DNA from: Bacillus sp. CH140a_4T | Lineage (GTDB): Bacteria; Bacillota; Bacilli; Bacillales; Bacillaceae_G | DNA: 64,000 bases | Assembly (NCBI RefSeq): GCF_008923725.1 | Contig: NZ_WBPF01000021.1 | Location: 519,924-583,923 of the forward strand | Reading direction: 5' to 3' | In this document: positions 48,656-57,454 of the stretch, piece by piece | How the letters are laid out: each line of letters starts with the position of its first letter | Position numbering within the stretch: the first letter of the stretch is position 1 | Program-made: the position numbers and the translations under genes | Notes under the pieces: model-generated | Seen by the model: only the letters and a program-made list of their open reading frames with translations | Database searches by the model: none | Told to the model about the DNA's origin: nothing

Positions 48656-48880
48656 ATGACAAAAAAGAAAATAGAAGATTTCTTAACAAACACTGAAAAA
48701 GAGGAACTGCTAGAAAACTATAAATGTTTACGAGAAGCCCGCACAAAAAGCGAAGCTAACTATTTTGGTGAAGCAGTAAACCATCTATTAAATAAAGCAA
48801 AACAACGAATTATTAAAGATGCAGGCATACATGATGAAAATGCAGCAACTGTTCAATCAAAGAAAAAAGCACTGTTTTAG
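48656..48880 (+). CDS. Small charged hypothetical protein
   Basis: 74 residues, Lys/Glu-rich and helical (KEELLENYKCLREARTKSEA). AAAGGG precedes ATG 48656; the frame stays open back into the DUF4257 gene but that part is its shadow. The last six codons are the left arm of a terminator. Function unknown. Confidence 0.6.
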   Translation: MTKKKIEDFLTNTEKEELLENYKCLREARTKSEANYFGEAVNHLLNKAKQRIIKDAGIHDENAATVQSKKKALF

Positions 48881-48906
48881 TTCAATTAGCTAAAACAGTG
48901 CTTTTT
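48864..48906 (+). terminator. Intrinsic terminator with left arm in coding sequence
   Basis: A perfect 17-bp stem: AAAAAGCACTGTTTTAG (48864-48880) and its complement (48890-48906). The stop codon TAG is the last three bases of the left arm. Confidence 0.88.
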
Positions 48907-49012
48907 ATTACGGTATTTTTTCACATCTATTTCACATCTATTTCACAAATATAAGTACTCCAATATGTTAAACTAAGTATATCCTTTTCCAAGGAACTAT
49001 ATGCCGATATAT

Positions 49013-49042
49013 AAATCCCTATCTATGTAGGGATTTTTTATT
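49013..49042 (+). terminator. Orphan intrinsic terminator
   Basis: AAATCCCTA and TAGGGATTT around TCTATG, then a long U-run. No gene lies between it and the previous terminator at 48906; a small RNA or a lost gene could explain it. Confidence 0.65.
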
Positions 49043-49153
49043 TTTGGATTCCATATAACTTTGTTACATTACCTTTATATTACTTATCTACTTTCTTTAC
49101 TCTCTGCACTCAAAGATCCCTTCATGTATTATTACTCTACTAATATTGATTTC

Positions 49154-49252
49154 ATATGTGGTTTCTAAGTGCTATTTTCATTGATAGACTAACCGCACTT
49201 CTTGCACTCGTTTTATTCGATGTCACCTCAAATAATAGATAAATCCCTTTTT
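49154..49252 (+). pseudogene. Decayed DUF4257 fragment
   Basis: 49183-49228 matches 48370-48415 at 41 of 46 bases. In frame it reads RLTALLALVLFDVT against SLAALLGLVLFDVT of the intact gene. A 32-codon open frame surrounds it (49154-49252) with no SD. Confidence 0.7.
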
Positions 49253-49267
49253 TTATTAATATAAGCT

Positions 49268-50443
49268 TCATGATGCAATTCCTGTCTCATGATCTTCATT
49301 AAGCTTTTCACTTCTTCTAAACAGAAATAAAGCCACTACATATAGTAACGCAGTAAAACTACCTATAAGTATAAAATTGTGAGATGCTACAAATAACAGT
49401 CCTGCTGTTGCCGCTCCAATCATTTGACCAATATACATAGAAGCATTTGCAAGTGCGGCTCCTGTCCCTCTTGCTACACTAGACATATTTTGTAAGTTCC
49501 TCATCATTAATACAAACAAAATTCCTGTCACAAAAAACAAAACAAAGAACAATAACTCCACCAATATAATGTTCTTTACATGAGGAAGTAATACATATAA
49601 CACTGCTGTAAATACAATTCCACCATAAAAAGAAAGGTTATAGCCAATTTTATTTACGATTCTAGGGCCAAAAATATTCCCTGTTAAATTTCCTAATCCT
49701 AATACGAGCATAGCTGTTCCTATTTCATGAACTTGTAAGCCAAATTGAATGGAAAGCCATACGCCAAAGAATGAAAATGCTGCAAAATTACCCGTTTGAA
49801 AAACAAAATATGCAACATAAGAAAGTGAAACCTTTGAATCAGTAAGTAATTGTTTATAACGCTTTAAGATGTTTGTTTTACTTCCACCTATATGAACCGG
49901 TTGTATTTCTGGTAATACTACATAGATAAGAATGACAAGTAGTACTGATAATAGACCAATAATGAAGAATGGTGTTGTATAGTGTATCATTGCCAAATAC
50001 GCCCCAACTGGCAGTCCTAAAATTTGAGAGATTGATAGCCCTGCTGTTGCAATCCCAATTGCCTTCACAATTTGCTCTTTCTCTATAAGAAGCGGAATAG
50101 ATGCCCATACTTGTGGAGATACAAAGGCTGCACTGACCCCTGCTAAAAACCTAAACATTAGCATCCATAGAAAACTCGGTGCAATTCCACATAAAAACGT
50201 ACTTAAAGCAAAAAAACTCATTCCTATTACCATCACTTTTTTTCTGTTTAAGCCATCTGATATAGGACCAGCGATAAGCGCAAATCCAGCATATCCTAAA
50301 GCATATGAACTCACCATCCATCCTGATAGCTCTGTTGAAACATGATACACCTGTTGTAATGTCGGTAAAAGTGGTGAAATTAAGAAAGTATCTGTACCTA
50401 TCATAAACATGATCGAAAAGAATACAGCTAGTATTCTTTTCAT
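49268..50443 (-). CDS. MFS transporter (drug/sugar efflux type)
   Basis: 391 residues, 12 predicted helices. Loop 2-3 carries the MFS motif A (GPISDGLNRKKVMVIG), and PQVWASIPLLIEKEQ follows. Length and motif suit DHA1-type efflux permeases (AraJ/YdhP-like). Substrate unknown. It is the second gene of an operon headed by an aldo/keto reductase (49 bp gap), under an ArsR-type repressor. Confidence 0.82.
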   Translation of the reverse strand: MKRILAVFFSIMFMIGTDTFLISPLLPTLQQVYHVSTELSGWMVSSYALGYAGFALIAGPISDGLNRKKVMVIGMSFFALSTFLCGIAPSFLWMLMFRFLAGVSAAFVSPQVWASIPLLIEKEQIVKAIGIATAGLSISQILGLPVGAYLAMIHYTTPFFIIGLLSVLLVILIYVVLPEIQPVHIGGSKTNILKRYKQLLTDSKVSLSYVAYFVFQTGNFAAFSFFGVWLSIQFGLQVHEIGTAMLVLGLGNLTGNIFGPRIVNKIGYNLSFYGGIVFTAVLYVLLPHVKNIILVELLFFVLFFVTGILFVLMMRNLQNMSSVARGTGAALANASMYIGQMIGAATAGLLFVASHNFILIGSFTALLYVVALFLFRRSEKLNEDHETGIAS

Positions 50444-50492
50444 TTAAATCTTCTCCTTTTATAGAAAAAGAGGGAATTACCCCTCTTCTTAA

Positions 50493-51428
50493 CTAATCTT
50501 CTAAAATAGATTCAATCTCTTTCATAATCTTCTCATTCAATGAAACTTCCACCGCTCTTACACTTTCTCTTATTTGCTCCGCTCGTTTCCCACCAGGAAT
50601 AACAGTATCAATTCCTTTTTTGTTTAATAGCCACGCTAAAGCTAAATGCGATACTTCGATATTTTTTTCTTTAGCTAAGCCTTTTAACTTTTCAACTTTT
50701 TTAAAGCTACTCTTATATGTATTTTCTTCAAATAGATTTACACTTTGACGCCAATCCCCTTCGCTTAATTTAAAATCTTCTGTATATTTCCCTCCTAGTA
50801 TCCCAAAGGCAAGAGGTCCGTATGGAATAAATGAAATACCTGATTCTATACAATATGGCAAAAGTTCTTCCCCAGCAGTACGATCCAACATATTATACGG
50901 TGATTGTACAACATCTATCTGTCCGTGCTGATTCGCTTCTTTTAATTGCTCTACGTTTACGTTAGATATTCCAATTGAACGAATTTTCCCTTCTTCTTTT
51001 AGACGAGTAAGCTCCCCAATTGAATCTATGTAACTTGTTTCTGGATTTGTAAAATGTAAATAATATAAATCAATATAATCAGTTTGTAATCTTCTTAAGC
51101 TATTTTCCACAGCATTTCTTAAATAGCTTCGTTCATTATTAATATAAACCTCTCCATTTAATAACGGCTGTATTCCACCTTTTGTAGCAAGTACAAATTC
51201 TTGGCGTCTTCCTTTCAATACTTCTCCTACCAATTCCTCTGATCTACCGAAACCGTATGAATCTGCTGTATCAAAAAATGTAATCCCTTGCTGGATAGCT
51301 TCTTTTATTAATCGTTTTCCTTCTTCCTCATTCACATTAGCATATAAATTATGCCCCCCTACAGCGTTTGTTCCTAACCCCAACTTTGAAATATGTAGTC
51401 CTGCCTTTTGTAATTTTGTATACTTCAT
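50493..51428 (-). CDS. Aldo/keto reductase
   Basis: 311 residues. Catalytic D53 and Y58 (FFDTADSYGFG), K in ATKGG, H in YYLHFTNP, and GKIRSIGISN, the second AKR signature. Probably reduces carbonyl compounds with NADPH; paired with the MFS gene it may detoxify and export a compound. GGGGGAG precedes the ATG. Promoter TTGCAC-17-TATATT (51505-51477) is covered by the palindromic operator. Confidence 0.86.
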   Translation of the reverse strand: MKYTKLQKAGLHISKLGLGTNAVGGHNLYANVNEEEGKRLIKEAIQQGITFFDTADSYGFGRSEELVGEVLKGRRQEFVLATKGGIQPLLNGEVYINNERSYLRNAVENSLRRLQTDYIDLYYLHFTNPETSYIDSIGELTRLKEEGKIRSIGISNVNVEQLKEANQHGQIDVVQSPYNMLDRTAGEELLPYCIESGISFIPYGPLAFGILGGKYTEDFKLSEGDWRQSVNLFEENTYKSSFKKVEKLKGLAKEKNIEVSHLALAWLLNKKGIDTVIPGGKRAEQIRESVRAVEVSLNEKIMKEIESILED

Positions 51429-51442
51429 TTTTTCTCCCCCTA

Positions 51443-51480
51443 TATTTCTATTGTTCGAATATATTCAAACAATAGAAATA
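51443..51480. promoter_or_regulatory. 38-bp palindromic operator
   Basis: TATTTCTATTGTTCGAATA (51443-51461) is mirrored by 51462-51480 with one mismatch in 19. It lies between the divergent repressor and reductase genes and overlaps the reductase -10. Confidence 0.75.
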
Positions 51481-51505
51481 TACCACTTTATATGTTATAG
51501 TGCAA
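51477..51505 (-). promoter_or_regulatory. Sigma-A promoter of the reductase-MFS operon
   Basis: TTGCAC (51505-51500), 17-bp spacer ending TGG, TATATT (51482-51477): an extended -10 promoter. Confidence 0.7.
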
Positions 51506-51536
51506 ACTATATTAACTTATGCAAGCAGGTGAAAAA

Positions 51537-51845
51537 ATGCGTACTCTCTATCATCCAAATCGAGAAGAAATCCAATTCTCTTCTGTTTTATATGCACTTA
51601 GCGATCAAATTCGTTTACAAATTGTAACGATGCTACTAGAGAAACATGAACAATCTTGTGGTGCGTTAAACATTCCCATTGCGAAATCAACTTTATCTCA
51701 CCATTTCAAGGTTTTACGTGAATCCGGTGTTATGTATACACGCCTTGAAGGAACACAACGTTTCATTTCAATTCGTGAAGATGACTTACATGCTAGATTC
51801 CCCGGTTTATTAGACGTCGTATTACATGCAACAGAACCATACTAA
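51537..51845 (+). CDS. ArsR-type winged-helix repressor
   Basis: 102 residues. The winged helix reads LSDQIRLQIVTML, then AKSTLSHHFKVLRESG (recognition helix) and LEGTQRFISI (wing). No metal-binding Cys pattern (ELCVCDL) is present, so the ligand is probably organic. It faces the reductase-MFS operon across the 38-bp operator and most likely represses it. ATG 51537 follows AGGTGA. Confidence 0.82.
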   Translation: MRTLYHPNREEIQFSSVLYALSDQIRLQIVTMLLEKHEQSCGALNIPIAKSTLSHHFKVLRESGVMYTRLEGTQRFISIREDDLHARFPGLLDVVLHATEPY

Positions 51846-51902
51846 AAAACATCCCATATTCATATGAGATGTTTTTTAGTTTTTGCTATTCTTTTAATAA
51901 AA
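51826..51902 (+). repeat. Direct repeat, left copy (repressor 3' end and terminator)
   Basis: About 77 bp that recur at 53799-53873 with roughly 88 percent identity; covers the last codons (ATEPY-stop) and the terminator of the repressor gene. Confidence 0.8.
51846..51879 (+). terminator. Intrinsic terminator after repressor gene
   Basis: AAAAAACATCCCATAT and ATATGAGATGTTTTTT, one non-paired position. Confidence 0.75.
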
Positions 51903-51966
51903 TGCAACTTTAATCAGTGGGAAATTTGTTCATCACACACTAGGAATATATATTTTTCATTCTTTC

Positions 51967-52092
51967 TTACTTTATTTTTGTCCTGTATCCTTTGGACACT
52001 TTAATTATTTGATTACATTTTATACACATCATTAATATAAGGCCGCCTATCTGTTTCAATTCCTGTAGTTGCTTATGCTCACACTTCCCCAT
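51967..52092 (-). CDS. 41-aa zinc-ribbon-like small protein
   Basis: ATG 52092 to TAA 51967: starts MGKCEHKQLQELKQ and continues LILMMCIKCNQI. Cys4, His6, Cys23 and Cys26 could bind one zinc. A strong GGGGGGTAATAAG lies just upstream. It follows galT in the same direction, 64 bp away. Too short for most gene callers. Confidence 0.5.
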   Translation of the reverse strand: MGKCEHKQLQELKQIGGLILMMCIKCNQIIKVSKGYRTKIK

Positions 52093-52156
52093 CTTATTAC
52101 CCCCCTTATCAAATAATCAGGTCATTTTGTAATCATTAAAACTACTAAATCCATGC

Positions 52157-53647
52157 CTAATGTAAGGTCTGAATAAAACGTTTAAACGCCGATATCCCTT
52201 CGTCATCTCGCTTAAAAACACCAGCATCTTCAAGCGCCTGTATAAATTTCTGTCCTAATTCTGCTTTTACTATCTCCTGTACATTTTGTTCATGTATCCG
52301 ATTGTCATATTTGATTTTTAATTGTTCTGCCCATCGTATATGAAGCGTTGGAATATCACTTGGAATGTTAAGTAAGAATTTTTCCACTTCCTGAAGTTCT
52401 GTTTTTAAACGCGCAGGAAGTACTGCTAACCCCATTACTTCAATTAGACCGATATTTTCTTTTTTAATATGCTGTATTTCCGCATGAGGGTGGAAAATAC
52501 CTAGCGAATGTTCATCACTTGTACGATTGTTCCGCAAAACAAGATCCAATTCGTACATACTATTCCGGTAGCGAGCAATCGGAGTTATCGTATTATGCGG
52601 AACATCATTCGTAAATGCAAATATATTAACAGATGGATCACTATATCCCTTCCACCTCTCTAATATGTACTCCCCTGCATTTACTATTTGTTCTATGTCT
52701 TTACTTCTTAAGCGAATAACTGACATAGGCCATTTAATAATAGAACATTGCATTTCTGGAAAATTAGTTAGTTCAAAAATTAGGTCGTTTGATGCATTTG
52801 CCATAGCAAATTCATAGTTTCCACCTTGATAGTGGTCATGTGTTAGAATAGACCCTCCTACAATTGGCAAATCTGCATTGGACCCAAGGAAATAATGCGG
52901 GAATTTTTCTACAAATTTTAACAAACGTAAAAATGTTTGACGGTCAATTTTCATATCTCGATGTTCTGAGGACAATACAATACAGTGTTCTTTGAAGTAT
53001 ATATACGGAGAATATTGTAGAAACCAGCTTTCATCTGTAAGATTCATCCGGATCATACGATGATTCGAGCGTGCTGGATGTCCAGTTCTGCCTCTATATC
53101 CTTCATTCTCAATACAGAGTAAACATTTTGGATAATTTGTACTTTCCAATACTCTCTCTCTAGCAATTTGTTTCGGTTCTTTTTCCGGTTTTGATAAATT
53201 AATTGTAATATCAATGGGTCCATATTCCGTATTTACTTTATAATTTATATTTTTGGCAATTTGCTTCATCTGGATATAGTTGCTGTTTTTACTTAATTCA
53301 TAGAAGTAATTTGTCGCAGCCTTCGGATTTTGTTCGTATTTTTCATGAAATAGAGAATTGATAACGGACGGTTTTGAAATAAAAACATCCATAATTGCAC
53401 TTGCTAAAATCTCCTTCTCGTACATTACTTCTTCAATGACTTTATGCGTACAAGCAAATTCAATTAACTCCTCCAATAACTCCGCAATTGCTTTCTTTGC
53501 GGGCGCGGGCGCTGACGCTTCCACTACAAAGTCATCTAAACCAACTAAGGAAAGGATTTGATTCCTTGTATATATTTCATCTTCTTGTTCAATTAATTGA
53601 ACTTCAATAGCCCAATCAATTAACTGCTGGATAGCTTGATATATCAT
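52157..53647 (-). CDS. galT: UDP-glucose--hexose-1-phosphate uridylyltransferase, class II
   Basis: 496 residues, the length of Firmicute GalT. The active site is visible as ILTHDHYQGGNYEFAM, and SNHRMIRMNL and HAEIQHIKKENIGLIEVMGL fit the family. Exchanges UMP between UDP-glucose and galactose-1-phosphate (Leloir pathway). No galK or galE is adjacent, which is unusual. AGGAGG precedes the ATG. No cre site was convincing. It lies between two copies of a 77-bp repeat. Confidence 0.9.
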   Translation of the reverse strand: MIYQAIQQLIDWAIEVQLIEQEDEIYTRNQILSLVGLDDFVVEASAPAPAKKAIAELLEELIEFACTHKVIEEVMYEKEILASAIMDVFISKPSVINSLFHEKYEQNPKAATNYFYELSKNSNYIQMKQIAKNINYKVNTEYGPIDITINLSKPEKEPKQIARERVLESTNYPKCLLCIENEGYRGRTGHPARSNHRMIRMNLTDESWFLQYSPYIYFKEHCIVLSSEHRDMKIDRQTFLRLLKFVEKFPHYFLGSNADLPIVGGSILTHDHYQGGNYEFAMANASNDLIFELTNFPEMQCSIIKWPMSVIRLRSKDIEQIVNAGEYILERWKGYSDPSVNIFAFTNDVPHNTITPIARYRNSMYELDLVLRNNRTSDEHSLGIFHPHAEIQHIKKENIGLIEVMGLAVLPARLKTELQEVEKFLLNIPSDIPTLHIRWAEQLKIKYDNRIHEQNVQEIVKAELGQKFIQALEDAGVFKRDDEGISAFKRFIQTLH

Positions 53648-53763
53648 CAGTATATACCTCCTATAACCTTATAGCGGTTTGTGTTGTTACGATGCCAGTT
53701 CTATGTACCTTTTATAATTTTATGAACAGACGTATAGGATAACCACCATACTAATATACGTTG

Positions 53764-53818
53764 CATGAAAAAGAATTAAATACTAAATTCCATGGTATAT
53801 GCGACAGAACCATACTAA
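53764..53818 (+). pseudogene. Decayed C-terminal fragment of the ArsR-type repressor
   Basis: Read in frame, HEKELNTKFHGI aligns with REDDLHARFPGL of the intact repressor; after a short deletion the next segment retains the same ATEPY-stop end and terminator. No upstream frame remains. Confidence 0.7.
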
Positions 53819-53873
53819 AAAACATCTCATAAAAATATGAGATGTTTTTAGTATTTTCTATTCTTTTAATAAA
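53799..53873 (+). repeat. Direct repeat, right copy
   Basis: Homologous to 51826-51902 and reaching into the last codons of the leftward subtilisin gene. Confidence 0.8.
53817..53850 (-). terminator. Terminator after intracellular subtilisin gene
   Basis: AAAAACATCTCATA and TATGAGATGTTTTT, perfect 14-bp stem with U-runs both ways; derived from the repeated repressor terminator. Confidence 0.8.
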
Positions 53874-54808
53874 TCTAGTAATCCATTCCCTTCAGATGTA
53901 CGTTCATATCCTAAAGGTACAGTTCTTTTAATAAGTTGTGCATATATTTCTGGCTCTGATAATTTTCTACCATATTCTCTCTCACACTGCTTAATAAGCA
54001 ATGCGAGTGCTCCAGCGATATGCGGTGTCGCCATAGAAGTTCCACTTAATACTGCATATTTTCCCTCGGGATACGTAGATAGTATTTCATCACCTGGCGC
54101 CACTAAATCAATTTCTTGATTTGAATTACTAAAACATGCGATTTTCCGTTCTAAATTGACAGCGCCGACTTCAATTACTTCGGAGTAAGCACCTGGGAAA
54201 TCTAGTTCCTCCGTGTTATCATCACAATCTCCATTATTCCCAGCAGCACATACGACGAGAACATCTTGCTTTACCGCATTTTGAATCGCTTCATGTAATT
54301 CTGGAACGTCCTGTGGGCCACCAAGTGACATTGATATAACTCTAACTCTTTCTTTATTAGGCCCTCTCCAATTTACAGCATAATGAATCGCCTCAATAAT
54401 TTGCTCATAACTTCCAGAACCATCTCCCGCTAAAACCTTTAATACTAACATTTTAGCAAGTGGTGCGACTCCTAAAACACCGACACCATTTTCAGTCGCT
54501 GCAATTGTCCCGGCTACATGAGTACCGTGTCCGTTATTATCAAAATAATTATTTGGATCCCCTTCGTAATCTTTCGTGAAATTTTTCCCACCGATAATAC
54601 GATCCTTTAAATCTATATGATTCACATCACACCCTGTATCTAATATGGCAACGACAATATCTTTTCCTTTTGCACTCTTCTCCCATACTTGCGGAGCATG
54701 AATGAGTTGTACACCTGGTGGAATTTCATTTACTTGTTCAACCACCTTATCTACTGTAAAAGGAATCAATTGTATACCTTTTTGTTTATTCGCTGTACTA
54801 CTATTCAT
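53858..54808 (-). CDS. isp: Intracellular subtilisin-type serine protease
   Basis: 316 residues without a signal peptide. The triad is D57 (ILDTG), H94 (NGHGTH) and S258 (GTSMATP), oxyanion N191 (AAGNNG). Residues 1-18 form the short inhibitory propeptide with LIPF at 14-17, the LIPY-type motif by which intracellular subtilisins stay inactive until cleaved. Degrades cytosolic proteins during starvation and sporulation. SD AGGAGGG. Confidence 0.9.
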   Translation of the reverse strand: MNSSTANKQKGIQLIPFTVDKVVEQVNEIPPGVQLIHAPQVWEKSAKGKDIVVAILDTGCDVNHIDLKDRIIGGKNFTKDYEGDPNNYFDNNGHGTHVAGTIAATENGVGVLGVAPLAKMLVLKVLAGDGSGSYEQIIEAIHYAVNWRGPNKERVRVISMSLGGPQDVPELHEAIQNAVKQDVLVVCAAGNNGDCDDNTEELDFPGAYSEVIEVGAVNLERKIACFSNSNQEIDLVAPGDEILSTYPEGKYAVLSGTSMATPHIAGALALLIKQCEREYGRKLSEPEIYAQLIKRTVPLGYERTSEGNGLLDLLKE

Positions 54809-54981
54809 CGTAATCCCTCCTGAAAATATATTATTTTCATTTCAGACCACTTTTAAAAACGTTTAAATGTAACATTCGTTTTATTCGTTTCGTATTCCTT
54901 CCTTAAAAATATTTCTCAATATAGATTACTAATTTTATACTACTCTTTTATTTATCTCGTAATTTTTATACACCAAAAATC

Positions 54982-54999
54982 CGATTGGTATAACCAATA
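54982..54999. repeat. Short inverted repeat
   Basis: ATTGGT-ATA-ACCAAT in the gene-free stretch 54809-55007, which otherwise holds nothing recognisable. Confidence 0.4.
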
Positions 55000-55007
55000 A
55001 CCAAAAT

Positions 55008-55033
55008 AAAAGGACCAATTTAATGGTCCTTTT
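55008..55033 (-). terminator. Intrinsic terminator after abrB-like gene
   Basis: AAAAGGACCA and TGGTCCTTTT around ATTTAA. Confidence 0.8.
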
Positions 55034-55086
55034 ATAGTTTTTATAGAATGATATGAAATTTTAAAATAAAATAAATTAAATTAAGA

Positions 55087-55374
55087 CTAAGCCTCACTCT
55101 TATTTAAAAACTTCTCTATTTCTTTTATTAAATGTTTCGCTCCATCTATACTAACAGTAATGTTTCCATTTGCTAATGATATGTTTTGATTTGAAACATC
55201 GCCTGTTATTTGACAAGCATTGTAAGGTTGATATTTTTGTAAAATGACTTTTTCTTCTTCTACGAAAATTTCAAGTGGTGATTTGATTTGTATTCCCAAT
55301 ACATCACGTAATTCTTTAGGAATAACAATTCGTCCTAATTCGTCTACTTTTCGAATAACTCCTGTTGCTTTCAT
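55087..55374 (-). CDS. AbrB-family transition-state regulator
   Basis: 95 residues. The swapped-hairpin DNA-binding domain is at 1-50 (KATGVIRKVDELGRIVIPKE). The C-terminal half (55-95) resembles AbrB/Abh. It is a transition-state regulator of post-exponential genes; whether this is AbrB itself or a paralogue is not decidable. SD GGGGGG. It lies between two unrelated genes and is monocistronic. Confidence 0.85.
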   Translation of the reverse strand: MKATGVIRKVDELGRIVIPKELRDVLGIQIKSPLEIFVEEEKVILQKYQPYNACQITGDVSNQNISLANGNITVSIDGAKHLIKEIEKFLNKSEA

Positions 55375-55489
55375 ATTACTCCCCCCTTACTTTCTATTAT
55401 TTTTTCCACCTCGCTCTTTCCATTTTATCACTTTTTGGTAATACTTGTCTCTTTTTAGAAAATTTTGTACTCAAGTTAAAAAAACACAT

Positions 55490-57370
55490 TTAACGAATGC
55501 GCAATCTCTCTTTCAATTGTTTTAAATAACGAGACCGTATCAGTAAAAAGTAACCAACTTGAATTCCTACGAAAATACTTAATACAATCGCATTTTCTTT
55601 AAATAGTGAGTACTCAAACATCTGTCCCAGTGCAGTTAACGCTACCGCTCCATGTAATGTTGCAACACCTATTGGAACGAAGAATAAAAGTGCCAACCTG
55701 ATTGTAACTATTTTCGATAATTCCCCGCTCGTTAAACCTACTTTTCGAATCATTTCAAACAAACGAGTATCATCCTCCAAATCAGAAAACAAACGGAAGT
55801 AAAGGAAGCTTCCTGCACAAACGAAAAATACTATACCAATAAAGAAACCTACAAATAAAATTGGTCCTGCCATTTGTAAACTTTGATTTTGTTCATACTC
55901 TTCCGCACTAAATATTGAATATTCTTGATAAAACTTTATCTGATGCGTAAGTTCTTTACCAACCTCAATTTCATCTTTCGTTCCTTCTGTTTTGTACACA
56001 TAATCTTTTTCTTCTTTAAATCCACCTTGTAATGCATCATATTGATCTTTAGAAATTACATAGACGTTACCTCTTAATATTTTACTTAATGAGGAAGTAT
56101 TAACTTTTTTCACTTTTAAAGATTCATTCAAATGTGGTAAAGTAATTTCTTTTCTTTCTTTCATCCGTGGTCCTGGTATATCTACTGATAAAAATAAAGC
56201 TTCTTTAATTGCTACAGTTTGAAATGGTTCTCCTGTTAACTTCGCATATTTCTTATAGTCTGATTCTTTTATAAAAACGGCATTTCTTAACGACTGCTCC
56301 TCCGCCTTTTTCGTTGAAATATTCGTTTTAGAAGCTACTATACTATGTTTCTTTAACCCTTCATCAATCATCTTCAAATGCTGTGATTCATTACTATTCC
56401 CTTGCTTAGAATGATACTGAAATGCAATTGGTCTCTCCATAATCCCTTTCGTCATTGACGTGAAACCAACTAGTGTACCTATTGCTGAAAATGCAACAGT
56501 TGAAATAATGGTTACAATAAAGAACATTCTTGCGTTATCTCTCATACGGTAAGCTAAATCTGACAGCGTAATAATATTTGTCTGTGTCCAATAGAAACGT
56601 TTACTTTTTTTACATAGTCTAATAATAAAGACACTTAACTGCTTGTACAGCAAATACGTACCAATAATGACTACCGTTGTAACAGGAATCATCATGACAA
56701 ATACCATTGCGCCATGTGACAGAAGCGCTCCTGCATATCCTGCACTAAGTAATATGACTGCTAATATAGAAGAAATAATAGATGCTTTCGGTTCTGGCTT
56801 CGCTTCTGCTGATCCTCTAAACAATTTCATAATTTTATTTTTACGAACCATTCCTGCACTAAATAATGAAATAATCATAAATAATATGAAAAACATAATA
56901 CTCGTTACAACAATAGCTTTCATTGGTATGTAATAAGCTAAAGTAATATCTAATTTTAATATCATCGGAGCTACAAATAGTAATATTCCGGAAAACAGCA
57001 TTCCAGCAAGTATTCCAAAAATAATTGCCCCTATCCCAATCATAATATTTTCAAAGAAGATAAGACGCTTTAATTGATATTTCGTCATACCTAACATCAT
57101 TAAAATTCCTAATTCACGCTTTCTCGTTTTTAAAAACATTCCCATCGAATATAAAATAAAGAAAAACGTAAATAAGTAAATAATGGACTGTGCAAAAGAC
57201 ATACTTACGAATACATACTGTCCCAATTCTCCAGCGCTTAATGCCGGATGAAACGCAAAAAATGAGTACACAAAAAAGGCCATAATTGCAAATGCACTAC
57301 TTAAAAAATATGCTGAGTATGTTCGTCTATTTCGCGTTACATTCCGGTATGCGAGTTCTCTAATGTTCAT
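55490..57370 (-). CDS. BceB-type ABC transporter permease (FtsX family)
   Basis: 626 residues. The order matches BceB: an N-terminal helix and MNIRELAYRNVTRNRRTYSA, a first helix bundle, a large extracytoplasmic domain of about 200 residues (320-515) between helices 7 and 8, and a last pair of helices. BceB proteins pair with a BceA ATPase and a BceRS system in defence against peptide antibiotics. Here no ATPase lies upstream or downstream, and a BceR-type box lies 85 bp upstream. CGGAG precedes the ATG. Confidence 0.83.
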   Translation of the reverse strand: MNIRELAYRNVTRNRRTYSAYFLSSAFAIMAFFVYSFFAFHPALSAGELGQYVFVSMSFAQSIIYLFTFFFILYSMGMFLKTRKRELGILMMLGMTKYQLKRLIFFENIMIGIGAIIFGILAGMLFSGILLFVAPMILKLDITLAYYIPMKAIVVTSIMFFILFMIISLFSAGMVRKNKIMKLFRGSAEAKPEPKASIISSILAVILLSAGYAGALLSHGAMVFVMMIPVTTVVIIGTYLLYKQLSVFIIRLCKKSKRFYWTQTNIITLSDLAYRMRDNARMFFIVTIISTVAFSAIGTLVGFTSMTKGIMERPIAFQYHSKQGNSNESQHLKMIDEGLKKHSIVASKTNISTKKAEEQSLRNAVFIKESDYKKYAKLTGEPFQTVAIKEALFLSVDIPGPRMKERKEITLPHLNESLKVKKVNTSSLSKILRGNVYVISKDQYDALQGGFKEEKDYVYKTEGTKDEIEVGKELTHQIKFYQEYSIFSAEEYEQNQSLQMAGPILFVGFFIGIVFFVCAGSFLYFRLFSDLEDDTRLFEMIRKVGLTSGELSKIVTIRLALLFFVPIGVATLHGAVALTALGQMFEYSLFKENAIVLSIFVGIQVGYFLLIRSRYLKQLKERLRIR

Positions 57371-57454
57371 ATTACTTCTCCGCCCTTCTGCTAACTATGT
57401 TCTTATATTAGTAAAATGCGGAAATAGCTTCCATCGATTCAAATGACAAAAACC

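Noticed and set aside
48916-48951. Short tandem repeat of CATCTATTTCA
   Set aside because: Only about two and a half units; too short to call more than chance.
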